DNA of 64,000 nt from Corynebacterium otitidis ATCC 51513 (GTDB taxonomy: Bacteria > Actinomycetota > Actinomycetes > Mycobacteriales > Mycobacteriaceae): assembly GCF_000296405.1 (NCBI RefSeq), contig NZ_JH815193.1:219846-283845 (forward strand), in the 5' to 3' direction. This document shows positions 30,619-37,384 of this stretch, one piece after another (the stretch's first letter is position 1; each line of letters opens with the position of its first letter). Below the pieces are notes generated by a model. It was not told the origin of the DNA and made no database searches. It saw nothing but the letters and a program-made list of their open reading frames with translations. Position numbers and translations under genes: made by a program.

Positions 30619-31359
30619 ATGAGCTCACCCACCGTCATCCTCGTCCCCGGGGCGCAGGCCCCCGCCCGGGAGCAATTCGCGGGGCTCAAGCCGCTGCTCG
30701 CCCGCGACCTCGACGTGCGGCTCGCCGACCTCGCCTCAGAGCCCGCCGGCGGCCTCGCGGCGGACGCCGCGGCGGTCAGGGAGGCGATCGACGCGGCGCC
30801 GGGTCCGGTGGCGCTGTTCGGCTACCACTACGGCGCGCACGCCGCGCTCGCCGCCGCCTCGGGCAACGGGAAGGTCACCGAGCTCGCGCTCGTCGGCGGG
30901 TGGCTCGCGACCGACGACTACCAGCGCGAGGGCATCGACCTCTGGCTCGACCTCTTTGATACCGACCCGCTGCTCGCGGCGCGCGCCCGGCTCCACGCGG
31001 GGCTGTCCGCGACGTTCCGGGTCTTCCAGTCCCAGCTGCAGACCGCCGCGGACCTCACACCGAAGGCCCCCACGCCCCACGAGCGGGAGCGCGTCGCGGC
31101 GCTGCGCGACGTCGACCACACCGAGCTCGCCCGGGAGGTCACGGCGCGCTGCCTCGTCGTGGCGGGCGGGATCGACACGATCGCCCCGCCGCCGGCGACC
31201 CGCCGGCTCGTCGGCGCGCTGCCCGAGGCGGAGCTCGCGACCTTCGACGCCGGCCACGACCTCATCGTCGAGCGGCTCGGGCAGGTCTACGGCGCGTTCG
31301 CCGACTTCCTCGCCCGGCGCCCCGCGGGCGCCGCCTCGGTCGACACCCTCGTTCCCTAA
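30619..31359 (+). CDS. Alpha/beta-hydrolase-like protein with His at the nucleophile position
   Basis: 246-residue cytoplasmic protein with an alpha/beta-hydrolase outline: TVILVPGAQAPAREQF (oxyanion-loop region), the elbow strand VALFGYHYGAHAA near residues 65-75, then Asp in VAGGIDTIAPPP (near 190) and His in FDAGHDLIVE (near 213). The nucleophile elbow reads G68-Y-H-Y-G72, so the expected Ser is His70. Such a protein may be catalytically altered or a non-enzymatic member. It follows the siderophore operon and precedes a Baeyer-Villiger-type monooxygenase, which raises the idea of a shared small-molecule pathway. ATG preceded by AAGGAGG. Confidence 0.6.
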   Translation: MSSPTVILVPGAQAPAREQFAGLKPLLARDLDVRLADLASEPAGGLAADAAAVREAIDAAPGPVALFGYHYGAHAALAAASGNGKVTELALVGGWLATDDYQREGIDLWLDLFDTDPLLAARARLHAGLSATFRVFQSQLQTAADLTPKAPTPHERERVAALRDVDHTELAREVTARCLVVAGGIDTIAPPPATRRLVGALPEAELATFDAGHDLIVERLGQVYGAFADFLARRPAGAASVDTLVP

Positions 31360-31450
31360 GACACCACACCCGACTCCCCACGACACGGGCGCCCCGCCGC
31401 ACCGGCGGGAACGGGGCCCGAAGACAACGAAAGGACGCGCGACACCAGCC

Positions 31451-32977
31451 ATGACACAGGCAGTCGACACTCCCCACACCGAGGGCGCGGGCGGCGCCCC
31501 CGTAATCGAGACCGGCGTGCTCATCGTCGGCGCGGGCTTCTCCGGGATCGCGCTCGGCGCGGAGCTCAAGCGCCGCGGCGTCGAGGACTTCCGCATCGTC
31601 GAGCGCGGCGGCGGCTTCGGCGGCACGTGGTACCACAACACCTACCCCGGCGCCGAGTGCGATATCCAGTCCCACCTCTACTCCTTCTCCTTCCACCCCA
31701 ACCCGAACTGGACGAAGACCTACGCCACCCAACCGGAAATCCTCGACTACCTCGACGAGGTCGCCAAAGACGAGGGGCTTTCGCCCCACGCCTCCTTCGA
31801 CGAGGCCGTCACCGACGCGCGCTTCGACGAGGAGGCCGCCCACTGGGACGTGACCACCACGAGGGCGCGCTACCGCGCCCGCTTCGTCGTCTTCGCCACC
31901 GGGCACCTCTCCGACCCGAAGCTGCCCGACCTCCCCGGCATCGAGGACTTTAAGGGCCGCTCCTTCCACTCCGCGACGTGGGACCACGGCTACGACCTCG
32001 CAGGCAAGCGGGTCGCCGTCGTCGGCACGGGAGCCTCGGCGATCCAGGTCGTGCCCGCCATCGCCGACGACGCCGGCTCGGTGACCGTCTACCAGCGAAG
32101 CGCGCCGTACGTCGTGCCGCGGCGCGACACCGTCTACTCCGAGGAGCAGAAGCAGACCTTCGCCCGCTCCCCGGAGGCGATGGCCGAGTTCCGCGAGTTC
32201 CTCTTCTGGTCGAACGAGCAGCGCTTCCTCCAGCGCATGATGGTGCCGGAGTTCCTAGGCGAGCTCGAGGAGACCGCGCGCGCCCACCGCGAGGCGCAGA
32301 TCTCCGACCCGGAGCTGCTCGAGAAGGTCACCCCGACGTTCACCGCCGGCTGCAAGCGCACCCTCGTGTCGAACACGTGGTACCCCGCCCTCCAGCGCGA
32401 CGACGTCGAGCTCGTCGACCGCGGGGTCAAGGCCCTCACCGCGACCGGCGTCGTCGACGCCGACGGCGTCGAGCGGGAGGCCGACTGCGTGGTGTTCTGC
32501 TCCGGCTTCGAGGCCGCGGAGCTGCCCATCGCGCAGCTCGTCCACGGGCCCGCGGGGCTGCTCGCCGACCAGTGGACCTCCGGCAGCGAGGCCTTCGGCG
32601 GGATGGCCGTCGCCGGCTACCCCAACCTCTTCCTCCTCAACGGCCCGCACGTCGGGCTCGGCGCGGGCTCGATTATTTTCATGGTCGAGACGCAGGCGCG
32701 CTACGTCGCCGAGGCCGTCGAGCACGCGGCGGCCAACGGGATCTCCTCCCTCGAGGTGAGGCGGGAGCGCCAGGACGAGTTCGTCGACCACGTCGACGAG
32801 CGCGCCCGCGGCACCGTCTGGAACACCGAGGGCTGCGACGCCTGGTACCTGGACGAGCGCAGCGGGAAGCTCACCACCATCTGGCCCGACCAGATGAACC
32901 GCTACCGCGCGCTCTTCGGCACCTTCAACCCCGACGACTACCGCGAGACCACCCGGCCCGCGGCGGCGCGCGCCTGA
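31451..32977 (+). CDS. Flavin-containing monooxygenase, Baeyer-Villiger type
   Basis: 508-residue FAD- and NADPH-dependent monooxygenase. FAD-binding GAGFSG is near residue 28; the Baeyer-Villiger fingerprint FxGxxxHxxxW is intact at 167-177 (FKGRSFHSATW); the NADPH Rossmann motif GTGASA follows near 196. WYHNTYPGAECD and the late GSGxE-like SGSEAF region fit type I enzymes, which turn ketones into esters or lactones, or oxidise S or N atoms. The substrate is unknown. The ATG at 31451 precedes MTQAVDTP; GAAAGGA is about 17 nt upstream, rather far. Likely co-transcribed with the hydrolase-like gene (91 bp gap). Confidence 0.88.
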   Translation: MTQAVDTPHTEGAGGAPVIETGVLIVGAGFSGIALGAELKRRGVEDFRIVERGGGFGGTWYHNTYPGAECDIQSHLYSFSFHPNPNWTKTYATQPEILDYLDEVAKDEGLSPHASFDEAVTDARFDEEAAHWDVTTTRARYRARFVVFATGHLSDPKLPDLPGIEDFKGRSFHSATWDHGYDLAGKRVAVVGTGASAIQVVPAIADDAGSVTVYQRSAPYVVPRRDTVYSEEQKQTFARSPEAMAEFREFLFWSNEQRFLQRMMVPEFLGELEETARAHREAQISDPELLEKVTPTFTAGCKRTLVSNTWYPALQRDDVELVDRGVKALTATGVVDADGVEREADCVVFCSGFEAAELPIAQLVHGPAGLLADQWTSGSEAFGGMAVAGYPNLFLLNGPHVGLGAGSIIFMVETQARYVAEAVEHAAANGISSLEVRRERQDEFVDHVDERARGTVWNTEGCDAWYLDERSGKLTTIWPDQMNRYRALFGTFNPDDYRETTRPAAARA

Positions 32978-33010
32978 TTCAGCCCGGCCCGCGCGCGGGG
33001 CGGGTCGGGC

Positions 33011-33016
33011 TAGCGT
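33011..33016 (+). promoter_or_regulatory. -10 hexamer, probably leaderless aminotransferase start
   Basis: TAGCGT ends 7 nt before the ATG at 33024; no ribosome site fits between. Confidence 0.5.
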
Positions 33017-33023
33017 GGGGCCG

Positions 33024-34214
33024 ATGAGCAGCAGCGAGAACGCCCGCCCCGCCGACCGGCGGGTAAGAAGGATGCGCCCCTTCGGGGAAACGATCTTTGC
33101 CACCTTAAGCCGCCTTGCCGCGGAGACCGGCGCGATCAACCTCGGCCAGGGCTTCCCCGAGGGCCAGGGCCCGCGATCCATGCGGGAGCGCGCCGCCGCG
33201 GAGGCCCTCGACGGCGACAACCAGTACGCCCCGCTTCCCGGCACGCCCGCGCTCCGCGAGGCGATCTGCGCCGAGCGGGAGCGCCGCACCGGGCAGGCCT
33301 ACGACCCGGTAAGCGAGTGCCTCGTCACCGTCGGCGCTACCGAGGCGATCGCCGCGGCCGTGCTCGGGCTCCTCGAGCCGGGGCGCACCGCGCTTCTCAT
33401 CGAGCCGTTCTACGACTCGTACCGCGCGGCCGTCGCGCTCGCGGGCGGCAGGCACGAGACCGTCTCCCTCGTGCCCGACAGCGGCGGCTTCCGCCTCGAC
33501 ACCGACGCCCTGGAGCGCGTCGGGGACGTCGACCTCATAGTCCTCAACACGCCGCACAACCCCACGGGCAAGATCCTGCGCGAGGAGGAGCTCGCCGCGA
33601 TCGCCGACGTAGCCAAAGACCGCGACGCCATCGTCGTCGCCGACGAGGTCTACGAGCGCCTCGCGTTTGCCGGGCCCGGACATCAATCGATCGCGGCGCT
33701 GCCCGACATGCGGGAGCGCACCCTGGTGGTGTCCTCGGCGGGCAAGACGTTCAACGCCACCGGGTGGAAGACCGGCTGGGCGCTCGGACCGTCAGACCTC
33801 ATCGAGGCGGTGCGCACCGTCAAGCAGTTCCTCACCTTCGTCGGCACCACCCCCGTCCAGCCCGCCGTCGCCCACGCGCTGAACAACGAGGACGCCTGGG
33901 TCGAGGGGCTCCGCGGGGAGCTCGCCGGGAACGAGGCCGCGCTCGCAGCGGCGCTTAAAGAATCGGGCGCGCGGGTCTACCGCGCGGAGGCCGGCTACTT
34001 CCTCACCGCAGACATCTCCCCGTGGGGCCTCGGCGACGCCACCCAAGCCGCGCGGCTCCTCCCCGAGAAGGCAGGCGTCGTCGCGGTGCCGGTCTCCGCG
34101 TTCGTCGACGACCCCGAGGATCCCCGCTACCGGAATCTCCTGCGCTTCGGATTCTCCAAGAGCCCAGACACCATCGCCGAGGCCGCAGAGAGGCTCGCCC
34201 ACGCACTGGGCTGA
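33024..34214 (+). CDS. PLP-dependent class I/II aminotransferase
   Basis: 396-residue fold-type I aminotransferase. Conserved parts: INLGQGFPEGQGP, NQYAPLPGTPALREAI, LNTPHNPTGKIL, VADEVYERL and the PLP lysine in SSAGKTFNATGWKTGW (K241). The late Arg for the substrate carboxylate is in RNLLRFGFSKS. The pattern is nearest to kynurenine/glutamine transaminases and actinobacterial N-succinyldiaminopimelate aminotransferases; the exact substrate cannot be set by reading. The ATG at 33024 is supported by the adjacent -10 box. It ends at a strong bidirectional terminator shared with rpsA. Confidence 0.88.
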   Translation: MSSSENARPADRRVRRMRPFGETIFATLSRLAAETGAINLGQGFPEGQGPRSMRERAAAEALDGDNQYAPLPGTPALREAICAERERRTGQAYDPVSECLVTVGATEAIAAAVLGLLEPGRTALLIEPFYDSYRAAVALAGGRHETVSLVPDSGGFRLDTDALERVGDVDLIVLNTPHNPTGKILREEELAAIADVAKDRDAIVVADEVYERLAFAGPGHQSIAALPDMRERTLVVSSAGKTFNATGWKTGWALGPSDLIEAVRTVKQFLTFVGTTPVQPAVAHALNNEDAWVEGLRGELAGNEAALAAALKESGARVYRAEAGYFLTADISPWGLGDATQAARLLPEKAGVVAVPVSAFVDDPEDPRYRNLLRFGFSKSPDTIAEAAERLAHALG

Positions 34215-34321
34215 CGCCGCCGACGCAGGCGACCGGCGCGGGCGCGTTTCGCCGGCGTCTCCGTGTAGCGGCGCGGGATCCGCAGGCGCGTCGCGACAGA
34301 GGTCGAAATGACACGAAAAGA

Positions 34322-34363
34322 CCACCGGCCCCGCCGCCCGGAGCGGGGCGGCGGGGCCGGTGG
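34322..34363. terminator. Bidirectional terminator between aminotransferase and rpsA
   Basis: A perfect 18 bp stem (34322-34339 with 34346-34363, loop GGAGCG) is flanked by CTTTCT on the plus strand and CTTTTCG on the minus strand. It lies between the convergent aminotransferase and rpsA genes. Confidence 0.85.
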
Positions 34364-34428
34364 CTTTCTAGCTGCCTGCCTTTAAGCGGGGCGCTGCGGG
34401 CGCTCCCGCTCAAGGCGGGCGGGCCGGC

Positions 34429-35874
34429 TTAGTTGCCGGCGAGCTTCTCGCGCAGGGCGGCGAGCTGCTCGTCGGAGGCCAGCGAGCCGCGGTCCTCCTC
34501 CTCGGCGGAGTCGTCGTTCGACTTCGAGGAGTAGTTCGTGGCGGCCTTCTCGGCGGCCTCGTTCGCGGCGGCGCGGTGACGCTCGATCTGCGCGGCGTGG
34601 AGCTGGTAGCGACGCTCCGACTCGGCGTAGCGGTCCTCCCACTCCTGGCGCTGCGCCTCGTAGCCCTCGAGCCACTCGTTGGTCTCGGGGTCGAAGCCCT
34701 CCGGGAAGATGTAGTTGCCCTGCTCGTCGTAGGAGTCGGCCATGCCGTACTTCGAGGGGTCGAACTCCTCGGTGAAGTCGTCGTCGGCCTGCTTCAGCGA
34801 CAGGGAGATGCGGCGGCGCTCGAGGTCGATGTCGATGACCTTGACCATGAGCTCCTCGCCGACCGTGACGATCTGGTCCGGCACGTCCACGTGGCGCTGC
34901 GCCAGCTCGGAGATGTGGACCAGGCCCTCGATGCCCTCGTCGACGCGGACGAAGGAGCCGAACGGCACGAGCTTGGTGACCTTGCCCGGGACGATCTGGC
35001 CGACCGCGTGGGTGCGGGCGAAGACGCGCCACGGGTCCTCCTGGGTCGCCTTGAGCGACAGGGAGACGCGCTCGCGGTCGAGGTCGACGTCGAGGACCTC
35101 GACGGTGACCTCGTCGCCGACGTTGACGACCTCGGACGGGTGGTCGATGTGCTTCCAGGACAGCTCGGAGACGTGGACGAGGCCGTCGACGCCGCCGAGG
35201 TCGACGAACGCACCGAAGTTGACGATCGAGGAGACGACGCCCTTGCGGACCTGGCCCTTCTGCAGCTGGTGCAGGAACTCGGAGCGGACCTCGGACTGCG
35301 TCTGCTCCAGCCAGGCGCGGCGGGAGAGGACGACGTTGTTGCGGTGCTTGTCGAGCTCGATGATCTTCGCCTCGAGCTCGGCACCGATGTACGGCTCGAG
35401 GTCGCGGACGCGGCGCATCTCGACCAGGGAGGCCGGCAGGAAGCCGCGGAGCCCGATGTCGAGGATGAGGCCGCCCTTGACGACCTCGATGACGGTGCCG
35501 GTAACCGGCTCGTCGTTCTCCTTCAGGCGCTCGATATCGCCCCAGGCGCGCTCGTACTGGGCGCGCTTCTTCGACAGGATGAGTCGGCCGTCCTTGTCCT
35601 CCTTGGTGAGGACCAGGGCGTCGACCTCGTCGCCGAGCTCGACGACCTCGTCGGGGTCGACGTCGTGCTTGATGGACAGCTCGCGCGAGGGGATCACGCC
35701 CTCGGTCTTGTAGCCGATATCGAGCAGAACCTCGTCGTGGTCGATCTTCACGACCGTGCCCTCGACGATGTCACCATCGTTGAAGTACTTGATGGTCTCG
35801 TCGACGGCGGCGAGGAAGTCCTCAGCGGAGCCGATGTCGTTGACGGCCACCTGAGGAGTGTTGTTGTTGGGCAT
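34429..35874 (-). CDS. rpsA: 30S ribosomal protein S1
   Basis: RNA-binding protein that helps the 30S subunit capture mRNA. 481 residues, the usual actinobacterial length with four S1 OB-fold domains: about residues 35-105 (EGTVVKIDHDEVLLDIGYK), 120-190 (GTVIEVVKGGLILDIGLRGF), 205-275 (KGVVSSIVNFGAFVDLGGVD) and 290-360 (PGKVTKLVPFGSFVRVDEGI). The C-terminal 110 residues are charged, Glu/Ala-rich, as in corynebacterial S1. Like other high-GC Gram-positives it lacks the six-domain form of E. coli. Start ATG with GGAG upstream; convergent with the aminotransferase gene. Confidence 0.97.
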   Translation of the reverse strand: MPNNNTPQVAVNDIGSAEDFLAAVDETIKYFNDGDIVEGTVVKIDHDEVLLDIGYKTEGVIPSRELSIKHDVDPDEVVELGDEVDALVLTKEDKDGRLILSKKRAQYERAWGDIERLKENDEPVTGTVIEVVKGGLILDIGLRGFLPASLVEMRRVRDLEPYIGAELEAKIIELDKHRNNVVLSRRAWLEQTQSEVRSEFLHQLQKGQVRKGVVSSIVNFGAFVDLGGVDGLVHVSELSWKHIDHPSEVVNVGDEVTVEVLDVDLDRERVSLSLKATQEDPWRVFARTHAVGQIVPGKVTKLVPFGSFVRVDEGIEGLVHISELAQRHVDVPDQIVTVGEELMVKVIDIDLERRRISLSLKQADDDFTEEFDPSKYGMADSYDEQGNYIFPEGFDPETNEWLEGYEAQRQEWEDRYAESERRYQLHAAQIERHRAAANEAAEKAATNYSSKSNDDSAEEEDRGSLASDEQLAALREKLAGN

Positions 35875-36041
35875 AGACGTTGTTGCTCCGAGTTTCGATA
35901 GGATCTCGCGGATGGACAGGGTGAGTGCCGCTCCCCCGGCGGCCGCCCGGCAGCTCGGCGCCGGGCGGTGGCGGGCATGTCGGGGCTGCCGCCCCTCCTA
36001 CCAAAGGGCCGCGGCCCGGCGGACATGGGCACTACCAGGCC

Positions 36042-36071
36042 ACCCTATCAGGGCGCAAGCAGCGGATCCAA
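36042..36071 (-). promoter_or_regulatory. Candidate rpsA promoter
   Basis: On the minus strand TTGGAT (36066-36071) and TAGGGT (36042-36047) are 18 bp apart, with a TG two bases before the -10. The implied 5' leader of about 160 nt is long and GC-rich, which would allow feedback control of S1, but no specific structure is claimed. Confidence 0.45.
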
Positions 36072-36117
36072 AACTTTCCCTCCCCGCGCTACACCCGGCG
36101 CGCGGGCCGGCTTCGTG

Positions 36118-37296
36118 CTACAGCTCGCCCGGCTCGTAGAGGGCCTTCGAGAGCCGGTCGATGACCACCCCGGTGTTCGGCCCGAAGGCGAGCGCGTCCC
36201 CGTCGGGGAGCGTGACGACCGACTCGTCCTGCCCGGCCTTCGTCTCGGGGACGCCGGGCATGGCGAGCAGCCCCTCGAGCCCGCCGAGCAACTCGAGCCC
36301 GTTGGTCATCATGACGAAGGCCTCCGGGTCGATGTCGGCAAGCGACTCCGCGGTGGCGGGCACCCGGTCGTCGACGCCGGCCTCCGCGGCCGCGTCCAGC
36401 CCGCCGGCGGCCTCGATGAGGCCGGTCGCGCCCGACTCGCGCCCGAGCAGGAAGAACACGTCCCCGCCGCCGCGCGCTAAAAGGAACGCCGCGCGCCGCG
36501 GGCTGTCTCCCGCGCGCTCGGCGGCGTCGGCGACCGCGTCCTCGATCTCCTTCTCGGTGCGCTCGGCGAGCTTCTCGCCTTCTTCGGGCAGCCCGACCGC
36601 GGCGGCGACGGCGCGGATGTCGTCCGCGGCGCCGGCGACGTCGGCGCGCAGGTCGAGGTTGACGACGGTGACGCCCGCGTCCGCGAGCTGCTCGATCGCC
36701 TCGGGCGGGCCGACGCTGCCGTCGGTGACAACGAGGGTGGGGTCGGCCTCGAGGACGGCCTCGACGTTGATGCTGTGGCCGCGCTCGGTGACCTCGGGCA
36801 GGCCCTCGAGCTGCGGCTCGGAGTTCGAGACGGTCTGCGCGACGATCCGGTCGCCCGCGCCCAGACCGATGAGCGTCTTCGCGAGGGTGGCGCTCCGATC
36901 GAGCGGCACGATCCGCGAGGCGTCCTCGACGGTGACCTCCTCGCCGTCGGCGTCGGTGACGGTGGCGGGCAGCTCGGGCTCGGGGTCCTCGGCGATGGGC
37001 TCGACCGGGGGAATCGGCCCGGCGTCGACGACGCCGCCGGCGGGCGCGGCGGCCGTGCTCTGCTGCGCGGCCGCGTCGTCGCCCGGCGCGGGCTCGCCCG
37101 CGCACCCCGCGGCCGCGACCAACGACCCGACGAGCGCCACCCCGGCGACGACCCGCGTCAACCTGCCTGCCTTGTTCTGCTGCGCGGCCGCGTCGTCGCC
37201 CGGCGCGGGCTCGCCCGCGCACCCCGCGGCCGCGACCAACGACCCGACGAGCGCCACCCCGGCGACGACCCGCGTCAACCTGCCTGCCTTGTTCAC
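36118..37296 (-). CDS. HmuT-like haem/iron ABC substrate-binding lipoprotein with duplicated signal peptide
   Basis: 392 residues from the GTG at 37294-37296, which has AGGAGG 7 nt upstream. The mature part (about 110-392) is a type III binding protein close to corynebacterial haem receptors: RIVPLDRSATLAKTLIGLGA, QTVSNSEPQLEGLPEVTERG, then GHSINVEAVLEADPTLVVTD. The His in GHSIN is at the place of the HmuT haem ligand; the second ligand, Tyr, seems replaced by Phe in GGGDVFFLLG (tentative). The first 40 residues and the next 39 are the same sequence: signal core (RLTRVVAGVALVGSLVAAAG), lipobox Cys26, then again Cys65. No permease or ATPase adjoins, so it must use a transporter encoded elsewhere. 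Confidence 0.8.
   Translation of the reverse strand: MNKAGRLTRVVAGVALVGSLVAAAGCAGEPAPGDDAAAQQNKAGRLTRVVAGVALVGSLVAAAGCAGEPAPGDDAAAQQSTAAAPAGGVVDAGPIPPVEPIAEDPEPELPATVTDADGEEVTVEDASRIVPLDRSATLAKTLIGLGAGDRIVAQTVSNSEPQLEGLPEVTERGHSINVEAVLEADPTLVVTDGSVGPPEAIEQLADAGVTVVNLDLRADVAGAADDIRAVAAAVGLPEEGEKLAERTEKEIEDAVADAAERAGDSPRRAAFLLARGGGDVFFLLGRESGATGLIEAAGGLDAAAEAGVDDRVPATAESLADIDPEAFVMMTNGLELLGGLEGLLAMPGVPETKAGQDESVVTLPDGDALAFGPNTGVVIDRLSKALYEPGEL
37060..37293. repeat. Exact 117 bp tandem duplication inside the lipoprotein gene
   Basis: 37060-37176 and 37177-37293 are identical over all 117 bases by direct comparison. The unit is in frame (39 codons) and covers the signal peptide, lipobox and the first mature residues. 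Identity without a single difference implies a very recent event or an assembly artefact. Confidence 0.95.
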
Positions 37297-37384
37297 TTCC
37301 GCGCCTCCTGTCGTCACCGGGGTCTCTCCCCAGCCACTATAGGAGTTGATTGTCGTTAAGGGGGAGGCGGGGCGCGCCGGCGCC

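Noticed and set aside
34215..34321. Possible small gene between the aminotransferase and the terminator
   Set aside because: No start with a ribosome site and no hydrophobic or conserved pattern; the region is an ordinary 3' end.
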